Made by a program: the position numbers and the translations under genes | Shown: positions 52,743 to 61,772 of the stretch, in pieces | Layout of the letters: each line of letters starts with the position of its first letter | Numbering within the stretch: the stretch's first letter is position 1 | NCBI RefSeq assembly: GCF_031454135.1 | Contig: NZ_JAVDQF010000001.1 | Span: 2,976,001 to 3,040,000 of the forward strand | DNA from: Arthrobacter russicus | GTDB taxonomy: Bacteria > Actinomycetota > Actinomycetes > Actinomycetales > Micrococcaceae | Reading direction: 5' to 3' | Length of the DNA stretch: 64,000 nt | The notes under the pieces: model-generated | What the model saw: only the letters and a program-made list of their open reading frames with translations | Told to the model about the DNA's origin: nothing | The model's database searches: none

Positions 52743-53378
52743 TCAAAAAGGCAACCGGCCCTGCTCCGTGTGTTCGGGGTCGAAGACTAGAAGGCCTTGG
52801 ATTCGTCCGGCGTCGCCGAAGGCAATGCGGCCGGCGAAATTCCCTGCTTCGAACTGCAAGACCGCTTCGACCACCTGCATGGCTCCGGCGCGTCTGGCCT
52901 TGACTTCATCGATTTTCTCGAATTGGCCGGAGCTTGTCACCGCGATCAGCCAAACCTCTTCGAGCTGGCGTTCGCTGATCGTCTCGAGCATCGTTTCGCT
53001 GAATTCGTCCCGGACGGCTGCCCAGTCTCCCTCGGCGTAGCGGGTGAAGACCTCGATCGTCTTTTTGACCGCGTCCGCATTGCTCAATCTGGGGATCTTC
53101 TTCCCGGAGACCGGGTGAACGGGTGAGCCGAACCGCTGGAATGCGGCTTGTCGCGTAATGCCCAACACCGTGCCGATGTCCTGCCAGGTGCTGCCGGATT
53201 CGCGTGCGCTGTTGACCACGTACGCCAAGGTCGCCTCGGCCTCTGCCTGAAGCCGTTCTGCCGTGTGCAGGGCTTCCCGGGCGACCAGGGAAAATGGCGA
53301 TACGTCCAGCAGCCTCTGCAGCTCGGCGGCGGCGGCCTGCACCTTGGGAACCGGCGGCGGTGGATCGATGTCGTTCAC
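52743..53378 (-). CDS. HTH protein with DUF3887-like C-terminal domain
   Basis: A 211-residue protein. The N-terminal half has a helix-turn-helix-like stretch [20 protein letters not shown] followed by [13 protein letters not shown] (about residues 57-90). The C-terminal half (about 105-205) resembles DUF3887, a small SnoaL/NTF2-like domain ([21 protein letters not shown]). It may be a DNA-binding regulator sensing a ligand with its C-terminal domain. The start is GTG 53378, 6 nt from TAGGAT. It converges on the PTS IIA gene. Confidence 0.65.
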   Translation of the reverse strand: MNDIDPPPPVPKVQAAAAELQRLLDVSPFSLVAREALHTAERLQAEAEATLAYVVNSARESGSTWQDIGTVLGITRQAAFQRFGSPVHPVSGKKIPRLSNADAVKKTIEVFTRYAEGDWAAVRDEFSETMLETISERQLEEVWLIAVTSSGQFEKIDEVKARRAGAMQVVEAVLQFEAGNFAGRIAFGDAGRIQGLLVFDPEHTEQGRLPF

Positions 53379-53384
53379 GCGTCC

Positions 53385-53390
53385 ATCCTA
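53385..53390 (-). promoter_or_regulatory. Putative -10 box of a leaderless promoter for the HTH/DUF3887 gene
   Basis: On the minus strand TAGGAT lies 6 nt before GTG 53378. Confidence 0.45.
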
Positions 53391-53412
53391 GGGCCCTGCC
53401 AGGCAAGCGCGT

Positions 53413-53784
53413 TCACCAGGAAGCAACGACGGCGAGCAATGCGCAGACGATGAGCGTGAGGCTGAACCTGAGTGCGGCGGCCGGCAGAATGCCGCGCCGT
53501 CTTGGCGTTTCGGGTGCTGCGGCCAACCGCGGCCAACGCACGACCATGCAGCCGAAGGCGGCGGTCAGGATCGTTGCGGAGATCCACCAGGACCAGAACG
53601 GAACCACGGAAAAATCGCTCACCAGAAGGCTGAAGATGACGACGGCGAATGCTTCGAGGGCTCGGCTGAGCACCTTCAGCGAAGGTTCTGCCGTGTCGGA
53701 CCGGTAAAAATGCCACCAGGCGGAACCGCTTGCGACCAGGCCGATCGCCAGTGGCAGCCAGAGGAGCACGGTGCGGAAGTCCAT
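53413..53784 (-). CDS. Small membrane protein of unknown function
   Basis: A 123-residue protein with four predicted membrane spans: LLWLPLAIGLVASGSAWWHF, AFAVVIFSLLVSDFSV, WISATILTAAFGCMVV and FSLTLIVCALLAVVASW. It starts at ATG 53784, 2 nt after the stop of the serine hydrolase gene, so the two are co-translated. No family was recognised. It may help or sense the hydrolase. Confidence 0.7.
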   Translation of the reverse strand: MDFRTVLLWLPLAIGLVASGSAWWHFYRSDTAEPSLKVLSRALEAFAVVIFSLLVSDFSVVPFWSWWISATILTAAFGCMVVRWPRLAAAPETPRRRGILPAAALRFSLTLIVCALLAVVASW

Positions 53785-53786
53785 GG

Positions 53787-54872
53787 TTATTTCCGCAACT
53801 CTGCAGCGGCATTGGCGACCAGTGCGAACCCGGCTTCGTCCAGGCTTATCGCTGCGTTCCCGATCAGCACGGCGGCGTAACCGGCTTCCCGGTCCAGGAC
53901 CATGATCGAGGCGAATCCGCCGGTCATGCCATTGTGGTGGCTCAGCGAGCGGCCGTTGCGCTCCGTGGTCAGCCAGGACAATCCGATGCGGTCGCCGCCG
54001 GGAATAGCCGATATCGGTTCCAAGGCGTTCATCCCCGGCGCCGTTCCGCTGAGGATCGCTTTCGCATATTTGGCCAAATCCTGCACCGTCGACGTGATTG
54101 CGCCCGCCGGGCTGAACGCGTGCATGATCCATGGCTCGGCAGCCCGGAATGAGGTCGAGTACCCGGGCACGGTTCCGGTGGATGAGGAGGCAGCCACCGA
54201 GGTGTTCGTCATACCCAACGGCGTGGTGATGCGATCACGGACCAGACTGGAGTAGTCGGTTCCGGCCCGCGCGGCAAGGGCTTCGCCCAGCAAGGCGAAG
54301 CCGAAGTTGGAATAGCCGAAGCTTCCCCGATCACTCAGCGCCGCTTCGCGGGCATAGCCCAGAAGCGACGGACGATCTTGGGTGTACGGATTTCCGGCGG
54401 TCAAAGTCGCCCAGAACGCCCCGGTGTAAAAACCTGGCGAGTTGGGCAGCCTGGGCAGCCCGGAGGTATGCGTCGCCAGCTCCTGCAGAGTTATTGTCGA
54501 CGCGGGGCTCTGGCCCACATCGAGAAGCTCACCCAACCGGGTATCGAGCGCTACTTCGCCCCGGTTTACCGCGTCCGCGAGCAACATGGCGGTGAACGTT
54601 TTGGTCAAAGAGCCGATTTCGAACCGACTGTCGGGTTGCGCACCGAAACAGGCGAGTTCCTGCCGATCCTGATTGAGGACTGCGGCACAAACTTTGCCCA
54701 CTCCGCCGGGAAGCTGGGGCTTCACGGTGGCCGCGAAACTTTTGTTTCCGGCAGAAAAGACTTCCAATTGCTGGGGCAGCGGGGCTGCAGCGAGAAGGAT
54801 TCCGATCAGCGAGACCGACCCGAGCAAGGGGATCCATCGTCGACGCAACCATGGCAATCCGACATTGTTCAT
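53787..54872 (-). CDS. Serine hydrolase, class C beta-lactamase/D-peptidase fold
   Basis: A 361-residue secreted or membrane-tethered serine hydrolase. The N terminus RRRWIPLLGSVSLIGILLAA is a signal or anchor. The catalytic SxxK is GSLTKTF (Ser near residue 87), the YxN is GYSNFGF (near 186), and the third motif is HHNGMTGG (near 311), replacing KTG. It could be a D,D-peptidase, an esterase or a beta-lactamase; the sequence does not decide. The ATG at 54872 lies 6 nt from a good -10 box, giving a leaderless mRNA. Confidence 0.88.
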   Translation of the reverse strand: MNNVGLPWLRRRWIPLLGSVSLIGILLAAAPLPQQLEVFSAGNKSFAATVKPQLPGGVGKVCAAVLNQDRQELACFGAQPDSRFEIGSLTKTFTAMLLADAVNRGEVALDTRLGELLDVGQSPASTITLQELATHTSGLPRLPNSPGFYTGAFWATLTAGNPYTQDRPSLLGYAREAALSDRGSFGYSNFGFALLGEALAARAGTDYSSLVRDRITTPLGMTNTSVAASSSTGTVPGYSTSFRAAEPWIMHAFSPAGAITSTVQDLAKYAKAILSGTAPGMNALEPISAIPGGDRIGLSWLTTERNGRSLSHHNGMTGGFASIMVLDREAGYAAVLIGNAAISLDEAGFALVANAAAELRK

Positions 54873-54878
54873 GCGTAA

Positions 54879-54907
54879 AGAATAAATTTACATATTCAAT
54901 ATGTCAA
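54879..54907 (-). promoter_or_regulatory. Leaderless sigma-70-type promoter of the serine-hydrolase operon
   Basis: On the minus strand: TTGACA (54907-54902), 17 nt, TATTCT (54884-54879), 6 nt, then the ATG. The -35 is a perfect match and the spacing ideal. This is the best promoter in the window, in a patch much richer in A+T than its surroundings. Confidence 0.8.
54890..54904. promoter_or_regulatory. Operator-like palindrome in the serine-hydrolase promoter
   Basis: ACATATTCAATATGT is a perfect inverted repeat around one central base. It overlaps the end of the -35 and most of the spacer, the position of a repressor site. Outer CGTAAA / TTTACG elements flank it. The regulator is unknown. 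Confidence 0.6.
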
Positions 54908-54943
54908 GAAAAGATTTACGTTTGTAATCAGGGTTGCGACGTC

Positions 54944-56749
54944 CTACTCGGTCCGCCAGGAGTCCCACAACGAGGCATAGGAGCCGCCGAGCGCGAGCAG
55001 CTCTTCGTGCGAGCCGAGCTCCGTGATCCGGCCGCCTTCGACCACCGCGACCCGATCGGCGTCGTGCGCGGTGTGCAATCGGTGCGCGATCGCGACGACC
55101 GTGCGTCCGGCCAGCACGGCATTGAGCGACTGTTCCAAGTCCCGCGCAGCCTGCGGATCGATCAGCGAAGTGGCTTCGTCGAGCACCAGGGTGTGCGGAT
55201 CGGCCAAGACCAGCCGGGCCAAGGCGATTTCCTGGGCCTGCGCCGGAGTCAGCGCATAGGCGCCGGAGCCGACCTCGGTCTCCAGCCCTTCCGGGAGATT
55301 GGCGGCCCAGTCCAGCGCGCCGACGTCGGCCAATGCCTTTTCGACTTCGTCCACGGTTGCTTCGTCGCGGCCGAGCCGGACGTTGTCCACGACCGAACCC
55401 ACGAAAACGTGGTGCTCCTGGGTGACCAGGGCAACTTCGCGGCGCAGCTCGTCCAAGGGGCGGTCCACCAGCGGAACCCCGCCGACCATAACACTGCCGG
55501 CACTGGGCGGATGGATTCCGGCGATCAGCCGGCCCAAGGTGGACTTTCCGGCACCGGAAGGGCCCACCACGGCGAGCCGTTCACCACGGCGCAGCACCAG
55601 GTCGATGCCGTGCAGCACATCGTGCCCAGGCCGGTAGGCATAACGGGCGTTGCGGATCACGATGTCCTGGTCCACAGGCTCGGCATCGGTTGCGCTCCGG
55701 TCTGCCGGCACCTCTTTGATGCCGGTGATCCGGGCCAGCGAGGCCGCACCCACCTGGAGCTCGTCGAGCCACATGATCAAGGTGTTCACCGGATCGACCA
55801 ACTGCACGGCGTAGAGCGCCACCGCTGCGACCACTCCGGCGGTGACGATGCCCTGCGAAGCCAGCCAGCCGCCCCACACCAAAACCACCGCGACCGGCAG
55901 CCAGAAGGCGAACTCGGTGATCGGGAAGAGCCAGCTGCGCAGCCAGAGGGTATACCGTTCGGCGCGGAAACCGCCGGCCAATCCGGCGTCGATCTTCTTC
56001 CTGCGCTGCGCCCCGAGGCTGAGCGCGTCCACCGTCCGGGCGCCTTCGATGCTTTCCGAAATGGCCCCGTTCATCACGGCGTAGGCTTCGCGTTCGGCCG
56101 CGTATCCGGCCGTGGAACGGTTCAAATACCAACGGGTCGCCGGCACCAGCAAAGGAACTCCCGCGAGCAGGGCCACGGCCACGATCGGCGAGATCAGCAG
56201 CGCTGCCCCCAAGGTCAGCAGCAAGGTCACTGCGCTGACCAGGATCTGCGGAACCGCGAAGCGAACCGCAAATGACACGGCTTCGACGTCATTGGTGGTG
56301 CGCGAGACCAGATCTCCGGTCCCGGCCTTCTCCACCGTGGAGAGCGGCAGCGAAGTGACCTCTTCCATGAACTCTTCGCGCAGTTGGGCGAAGACTTTTT
56401 CGCCCTGGATCATGCTCGAAGCCACTGCGAACCGTTGCAGTACGGCCTGCAGCAAGACGAACCCGATCAGCAGGAAGCCGAAAAGCATCACGTGTTCCAG
56501 CGTGGTCCCGGCGCTGATGTCGTCGATCAGGACGCGCAGCAGCGCAGGTCCGGCGAGCCCGGCCACGGCGGCAAGCACGAACAGCCCGACTACTTTGAGC
56601 AGCGCGGCGCGGTGCTGTTTGATCAGTCTGACGGCTTCGCGTTTGACCTGGGCTTGGTCGGAGACCGGCAGCTTCCCGTCGCCCAGACTCGCCGGGTCTT
56701 GGCGCGGTGCAGTTTCCGCGGCCAACTCGTCCGCAGCGTTTTCACTCAC
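54944..56749 (-). CDS. ABC exporter subunit with intact Walker A/B and degenerate signature motif
   Basis: A 601-residue half-transporter: six membrane helices (about residues 40-335), then the ATPase domain. Walker A VVGPSGAGKSTLGRL (near 394), Q-loop VTQEHHVF, Walker B TLVLDEATSLID (near 520) and H-loop IAHRLHT are intact. The signature that should read LSGGQ is LTPAQ (near 499). It overlaps the partner gene by 8 nt, so they form a heterodimer. The substrate is unknown; such pairs export lipids, peptides or drugs. Confidence 0.9.
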   Translation of the reverse strand: MSENAADELAAETAPRQDPASLGDGKLPVSDQAQVKREAVRLIKQHRAALLKVVGLFVLAAVAGLAGPALLRVLIDDISAGTTLEHVMLFGFLLIGFVLLQAVLQRFAVASSMIQGEKVFAQLREEFMEEVTSLPLSTVEKAGTGDLVSRTTNDVEAVSFAVRFAVPQILVSAVTLLLTLGAALLISPIVAVALLAGVPLLVPATRWYLNRSTAGYAAEREAYAVMNGAISESIEGARTVDALSLGAQRRKKIDAGLAGGFRAERYTLWLRSWLFPITEFAFWLPVAVVLVWGGWLASQGIVTAGVVAAVALYAVQLVDPVNTLIMWLDELQVGAASLARITGIKEVPADRSATDAEPVDQDIVIRNARYAYRPGHDVLHGIDLVLRRGERLAVVGPSGAGKSTLGRLIAGIHPPSAGSVMVGGVPLVDRPLDELRREVALVTQEHHVFVGSVVDNVRLGRDEATVDEVEKALADVGALDWAANLPEGLETEVGSGAYALTPAQAQEIALARLVLADPHTLVLDEATSLIDPQAARDLEQSLNAVLAGRTVVAIAHRLHTAHDADRVAVVEGGRITELGSHEELLALGGSYASLWDSWRTE

Positions 56750-58451
56750 CTCTGATCACCACCGTCCGGTATTCCGGGACGCTCAGCAGCTCCCGGTGCG
56801 TGCCTCTGGCCGCGAGCCGGCCGTCGACCAGGAAGAGCACTTCGTCCATGACGCCGAGCAGCAACGGACTCGCCGTGGTCACCAGCGTGGTCCGGCCGCT
56901 CCGGGCGGCGCGGAGTCGGGCAGCGATCCGGGCTTCGGTGTGCGCGTCCACCGCGCTGGTGGGTTCGGCGAGCAGCAGGGTTTCCGCATTGCTGAGCAAG
57001 GCGCGGCACAAGGCCAAGCGTTGCCGTTGCCCGCCGGAGAATCCGCGGCCACGCTCGGTGACTTGATGGTCCAGGCCCTCGTCCAGGCCGTCCAATACGT
57101 CCAGCGCGCCGGCGTCTTCGAGCGCGGCCAGAACCGATTCGTCCGAAGCCCGGCCGCGCGGGTCCAGAAGTTCGCGCAACGATCCGGAGAACAGTTGCGG
57201 GTCGGCTTCGCTGAACACGATGCGCTCCCGGATGCTGGCCACCGGGATCCGGCGCAGATCGGTTTCCGCCCAGTACACCGGGTGCTCGGCGAGTTCGGCG
57301 TCGTCGAATCGGCCCAACCGTTCGGCCAGCTTCGTGGATGCGGCCGGATCGGAGCTGACCACGGCAGTGAGCCTTCCGGGCTGGATCACGGCTCCAGACG
57401 CGGTGTCTCGCAACGGTGCGGCCCCGCTTGGCGGGGGTGTGCTGCCTTGGTCGGCATAGGCTGGGTCGGTGCTCAGGACGGCGACCACCTTCCGCGCACC
57501 GACGAAAGCGCGGATCACGGCGGACACCATTTCGGCAAGGATCCGGACCGGGGTGACCAGGAACACCGAGAAGCCGTAGAGCGAAACCAGTTCGCCCACC
57601 GAAATTTCGCCGCTGACTGCCAGATTGGCGCCGAGCCAAGTGAAGAGCACCGCGAAAGCCCCGGTGACCACAAGCTGCGTTCCGTCCAGGGTCGCCACGG
57701 AACGGGCCACTTTGTTGCCACTGAAGCGGGTTTCCTGGGAGCGACTGCGGTAGCGCGCGACGAAGATGTGCTCCCCGCCGATGCCGCGGAGCACCCGGAG
57801 CCCGGCCACGGTATCGGCGCCGACCGCGGTCATCTTTCCGGCCATTTCCCGTTGTTCGCGTTGCCGAGCCTGCAGCGGCCGGATGATGAAAAGCAACAAG
57901 GCGCAGCAGACCGGGACGCCGATCAGGACGATCAGCCCGAGCTGCCAGGATATGTTCCAAATCAGCACTGAGACCAGGAGGTAGGAGAGCACTGCGCCGG
58001 AAAGCCGGGCAGTGAGATCGTAGATCTGGCCGATCCGGACGGCGTCCGAAGCCGCGGTGTTGATCAGTTCCCCGGTAGAGATCGCAGACGGCAAAGCGTC
58101 GCCGGTACGGGTGATCTTGTGCCCGATGACCTGTACGGAACGGTAGGCCGCCTGCAGCCAGTTGGAGACCGCGATCCGGTGCCGCAGCACCGCGAAAATC
58201 GCCTGGACCAAGCCCAACACCAGCATCACCGCGGCGCCGGCCAGCAAGGCACCCCAATCTTTGCCGAGGATTCCGCGGTCGATGGTCTGGCCAAGTACCA
58301 AGGGCATCGTCGCCTGAGCCAGCAACCAGATCGAACCGCAGACGATTCCGCCGATCAGCGAGGGGAGCTGGAGGCTGCCCAACCACAACAAATACCTCGC
58401 CGGCGAACGGGTGTCCGGTGAGGTTTTGATCGGGTAGGGGTAGGTTCGCAC
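56742..58451 (-). CDS. ABC exporter subunit with intact signature and degenerate Walker A/B
   Basis: A 569-residue half-transporter: six membrane helices (about residues 20-310), then the ATPase domain. The signature FSGGQRQRLALCRALL (near 468) is intact. Walker A is lost (VVSSDPAASTKLAERL near 362), Walker B has Ala for Asp (TLLLAEPTSAVD near 488), and the H-loop His is Thr (VTTASPL). It therefore supplies only the signature to the partner's ATP site. The GTG start has TAGGCT 8 nt upstream. It is the first gene of the pair. Confidence 0.9.
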   Translation of the reverse strand: MRTYPYPIKTSPDTRSPARYLLWLGSLQLPSLIGGIVCGSIWLLAQATMPLVLGQTIDRGILGKDWGALLAGAAVMLVLGLVQAIFAVLRHRIAVSNWLQAAYRSVQVIGHKITRTGDALPSAISTGELINTAASDAVRIGQIYDLTARLSGAVLSYLLVSVLIWNISWQLGLIVLIGVPVCCALLLFIIRPLQARQREQREMAGKMTAVGADTVAGLRVLRGIGGEHIFVARYRSRSQETRFSGNKVARSVATLDGTQLVVTGAFAVLFTWLGANLAVSGEISVGELVSLYGFSVFLVTPVRILAEMVSAVIRAFVGARKVVAVLSTDPAYADQGSTPPPSGAAPLRDTASGAVIQPGRLTAVVSSDPAASTKLAERLGRFDDAELAEHPVYWAETDLRRIPVASIRERIVFSEADPQLFSGSLRELLDPRGRASDESVLAALEDAGALDVLDGLDEGLDHQVTERGRGFSGGQRQRLALCRALLSNAETLLLAEPTSAVDAHTEARIAARLRAARSGRTTLVTTASPLLLGVMDEVLFLVDGRLAARGTHRELLSVPEYRTVVIRGE

Positions 58452-58583
58452 AAGAATTCAGCCTAGTCCCAGGCCGCCCGAGATGACACTAGTATTTTCC
58501 AGAATCTGTGCCCAAGCTGTGTCGCTGCCGCCAGAGCCGGGCTCAGTTCGGTTTTCTACAGCCGGACGAAGTACCTTTAACCT

Positions 58584-59450
58584 GTGCTCAAAACCGCCCT
58601 GAAACCCCGTTGGATCGCCGCGTTGCTGTTGGCTTTGGTGATCTCGTCGGTTTTCGTGCTGCTGAGCCAGTGGCAGTTTTCCCGGTCCACGCAGACTGCG
58701 GAGCAGCCCACGGTGACCACCGAGGAGGTCAAACCGCTGATCTCGATCTTCAAACCGGGGGAGACGATGTTCGCCAGTTCGGCGGACCATGTGGTCAGCA
58801 TGACCGGCAGATTCGAGCCGGGCAAGCAGGCGATCATCAGGGACCGGCTGCAGAACGGCGAAAAGGGTTACTGGGTGGTCGACGCCTTCGTGGTCGACGG
58901 TGCACCGGTGCTGCAAGGCGCCGGAGCGACTCCGTACACGGTGATTCCAGTGGCCCGGGGGTGGATTGCCGATCCCGCCCAAGCCCGCCCGGCGCCGTCG
59001 GGCCCGTTGACGTTGACCGGGCGCTTGATCCCGGCCGAAGCCCCGGTGGTTGCCAAGAACCTGCCGGAAGGACAGCTGGCGGTGCTCTCCACCGCGGAGC
59101 TGATCAATATCTGGCAGGTCAGCAGCTACCAGGGATTCGTGGTTTCGTTCAGCGAAATCGGCCCGGCCGGAGATGTCGGAGCGCACGCTGTGCCGGGCGA
59201 CCTCAAGGGGATCTCGGTGGATGCGCAGCCGCCGAACCAGAACTTCAATTGGCTCAATCTCTTCTACGCGGTGGAATGGATCGTCTTCGCCGGGTTCTCG
59301 GTGTTCCTCTGGTGGCGTCTGGTCGCCGACGACTTCCGGCGCGAAAACGAGCCGGAGTTCGAGGACGATTTCGACGACGATCCGCAGCCAGCCGGTGAAG
59401 CGGCCGCCACTGCCGGGCCAAACATTTCGACGAAGGAAGTGCAACAGTGA
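58584..59450 (+). CDS. SURF1 family cytochrome oxidase assembly protein
   Basis: A 288-residue membrane protein with the SURF1 layout: an N-terminal span (WIAALLLALVISSVFVLL), an extracytoplasmic domain with VSMTGRFEPGKQAIIRDR and VARGWIADPA, and a C-terminal span before WWRLVADDFRRE. It helps assemble heme-copper oxidase. The start is GTG 58584. The GTGA overlap with the DUF3817 gene shows co-translation. This pair upstream of guaA is a familiar actinobacterial arrangement. Confidence 0.9.
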   Translation: MLKTALKPRWIAALLLALVISSVFVLLSQWQFSRSTQTAEQPTVTTEEVKPLISIFKPGETMFASSADHVVSMTGRFEPGKQAIIRDRLQNGEKGYWVVDAFVVDGAPVLQGAGATPYTVIPVARGWIADPAQARPAPSGPLTLTGRLIPAEAPVVAKNLPEGQLAVLSTAELINIWQVSSYQGFVVSFSEIGPAGDVGAHAVPGDLKGISVDAQPPNQNFNWLNLFYAVEWIVFAGFSVFLWWRLVADDFRRENEPEFEDDFDDDPQPAGEAAATAGPNISTKEVQQ

Positions 59451-59926
59451 GTTCTCCGCAACGGCCGGCCAAACGGCGATTCGGCGGCACGGTGGCGCAG
59501 ATCCGATCCGCGCTGGGGTTCTACAAAGTGCTCGCGTACCTGACCGGTGCGATGCTTTTGCTGCTCACCGCGGAAGTGATCCTGCGTTATGTCTTCAACC
59601 TGGTTCTGCTGGTCGGCGGCACGAACACCGTGACCGGGCAGCCGCACGGCTTCGGCTTCGTGGAAGTGGGGCCGGACGGTTCCTTCGCGGTGACCGGATC
59701 GTTCAACCTTTCGACCGCGGTGCTGATCGCGCACGGTTGGATGTACGTGGTGTACCTGATCGCCGATTTCCGGTTGTGGTCCTTGATGCGCTGGAAGTTC
59801 AGCAAGTTCATCCTGATCGCCTTGGGCGGCGTGGTGCCGTTGCTGTCCTTCTTCGTGGAACGCCGGATCCATGCGCAGACGCTCGAAGAGATCGCGGCGA
59901 ACCCGCAGGCGTCGAAACGCTATTGA
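59447..59926 (+). CDS. DUF3817 domain membrane protein
   Basis: A 159-residue protein with three or four membrane spans (FYKVLAYLTGAMLLLLTAEV; LIAHGWMYVVYLIADF; FILIALGGVVPLLSFFVERR). HGWMYVVYL is the typical DUF3817 helix. The function is unknown; the link to SURF1 suggests a role near the respiratory chain. Its GTG overlaps the SURF1 stop. Confidence 0.85.
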   Translation: MSSPQRPAKRRFGGTVAQIRSALGFYKVLAYLTGAMLLLLTAEVILRYVFNLVLLVGGTNTVTGQPHGFGFVEVGPDGSFAVTGSFNLSTAVLIAHGWMYVVYLIADFRLWSLMRWKFSKFILIALGGVVPLLSFFVERRIHAQTLEEIAANPQASKRY

Positions 59927-60063
59927 GCCGGTTTCCCGCCGCCGGTCCACGTGCCCGCCGGGCGGACTCGATCGGGTTCCACAGCCGCGGGGCGTGATTC
60001 CGGCTTCCGAGTCCGGCTGGAATGCCCGGCGGCGGCCCGGTAAAAAGCAGGCGGACGGTTCGC

Positions 60064-60069
60064 TAGAAT
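60064..60069 (+). promoter_or_regulatory. Putative -10 box of a leaderless guaA promoter
   Basis: TAGAAT lies 6 nt before the guaA GTG at 60076. No Shine-Dalgarno site is seen. Confidence 0.5.
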
Positions 60070-60075
60070 TGTCGG

Positions 60076-61668
60076 GTGACTATTCCCGCTGCCGATGCGC
60101 AGACTTCCCACCGCCCGGTCCTGGTTGTCGATTACGGCGCCCAGTATGCGCAATTGATCGCCCGGCGGGTCCGCGAGGCGAATGTGTACTCGGAGATCGT
60201 CCCGCATACCTTCAGTACGGAGCAGTTGCTGGCCAAGAACCCGGCCGCGATCATCCTTTCCGGCGGGCCCTCAAGCGTTTACGCCGAGGCAGCCCCTTCG
60301 GTCGGTGCCGACTTGTTCGAGGCCGGAGTGCCGGTCTTCGGCATTTGCTACGGATTCCAAGCCATGGCCCTGGCTCTGGGCGGAACCGTGGCCAAGACCG
60401 GCTTGCGCGAATACGGAGCCACCGACGTCACGTCAATCGGTGCTGCGCGCTCCATCCTGGCAGGCACCCCGGACCAGCAGAACGTCTGGATGAGCCATGG
60501 CGACTCGGTGCAAGAAGCACCCGCCGGGTTCGAGGTCCTCGCCAGCACGTCCGGAGCTCCGGTGGCAGCCTTCGCCAACACGGAGAAATGCCTTTTCGGC
60601 GTGCAGTGGCACCCGGAAGTCAAACATTCCAATTTCGGCCAGAAGGTGTTGGAGAACTTCCTCTTCAACGAAGCCAAAATCGAGCCGAACTGGACTACTG
60701 GCAATGTCATCGAAGAGCAGGTCGAACGGATCCGCGCCCAGGTGGGCACCGGGAAAGTGATTTGCGGATTGTCCGGCGGCGTCGACTCGGCGGTAGCCGC
60801 AGCGCTCGTGCAGCGCGCCGTCGGCGATCAGTTGACCTGTGTTTTCGTGGACCATGGGCTGCTGCGCGAAGGCGAAGCCGAGCAGGTCGAACGTGACTTC
60901 GTGGCTGCGACCGGGGTGAACCTCTACGTCGCCCGCGAGGCCGATCGGTTCTTGACCGCCTTGGCCGGAGTCAGCGATCCGGAGACCAAGCGCAAGATCA
61001 TCGGCCGGGAGTTCATCCGCTCCTTCGAAGAGGCCGAGCGGACTTTGGTCGAGCAGGCGGGTCAGGCCGGCCAGCAGATCAAATTCCTGGTGCAGGGCAC
61101 GCTCTACCCGGACGTCGTCGAATCCGGCGGCGGGGAGGGTGCTGCGAACATCAAAAGCCACCACAATGTGGGCGGTCTGCCGGAGGACCTCCAGTTCGAT
61201 TTGGTCGAGCCGTTGCGCGCATTGTTCAAAGACGAAGTGCGGGCTGTCGGCGCGCAATTGGGTCTGCCGGCCGAGATCGTGCAGCGGCAGCCGTTCCCCG
61301 GACCCGGCTTGGGCATCCGGATCGTCGGCGAGATCACCGCTGATCGACTGGAATTGTTGCGCAAGGCCGATGCGATCGCGCGTGCCGAACTGACTGCGGC
61401 CGGCTTGGACCATGAGGTTTGGCAGATGCCGGTAGTCCTGCTGGCCGACGTGCGCAGCGTAGGCGTACAGGGCGACGGGCGCACTTACGGCCATCCGATC
61501 GTGCTCCGCCCGGTGTCGAGCGAAGATGCGATGACCGCGGACTGGTCGAGATTGCCCTACGACCTTTTGGCCCGGATTTCGAATCGGATCACCAACGAGG
61601 TCGACGGCGTCAACCGGGTGGTCCTCGATGTCACCAGCAAGCCGCCGGGAACTATCGAGTGGGAGTGA
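60076..61668 (+). CDS. guaA: GMP synthase (glutamine-hydrolysing)
   Basis: Amidates XMP to GMP, the step after guaB. The 530 residues have the class I glutaminase Cys in [16 protein letters not shown] (near residue 92), its His in [11 protein letters not shown], the PP-loop [15 protein letters not shown] (near 231-245) and the C-terminal dimerisation domain ending [11 protein letters not shown]. Normal length. The GTG start is fixed by the -10 box 6 nt upstream. Confidence 0.97.
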   Translation: MTIPAADAQTSHRPVLVVDYGAQYAQLIARRVREANVYSEIVPHTFSTEQLLAKNPAAIILSGGPSSVYAEAAPSVGADLFEAGVPVFGICYGFQAMALALGGTVAKTGLREYGATDVTSIGAARSILAGTPDQQNVWMSHGDSVQEAPAGFEVLASTSGAPVAAFANTEKCLFGVQWHPEVKHSNFGQKVLENFLFNEAKIEPNWTTGNVIEEQVERIRAQVGTGKVICGLSGGVDSAVAAALVQRAVGDQLTCVFVDHGLLREGEAEQVERDFVAATGVNLYVAREADRFLTALAGVSDPETKRKIIGREFIRSFEEAERTLVEQAGQAGQQIKFLVQGTLYPDVVESGGGEGAANIKSHHNVGGLPEDLQFDLVEPLRALFKDEVRAVGAQLGLPAEIVQRQPFPGPGLGIRIVGEITADRLELLRKADAIARAELTAAGLDHEVWQMPVVLLADVRSVGVQGDGRTYGHPIVLRPVSSEDAMTADWSRLPYDLLARISNRITNEVDGVNRVVLDVTSKPPGTIEWE

Positions 61669-61759
61669 GCCGCGCGGCAGTGCCCGGACTGTGCCAGGTC
61701 ACAGGCAATGTTTTCGGCTCGCGTCCGTGTGCCATACCCGATATCGTGAACTAACCGGT

Positions 61760-61765
61760 TAGCCT
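61760..61765 (+). promoter_or_regulatory. Putative -10 box of a leaderless promoter for the helicase-like gene
   Basis: TAGCCT lies 7 nt before ATG 61773. Confidence 0.35.
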
Positions 61766-61772
61766 CAGAATC

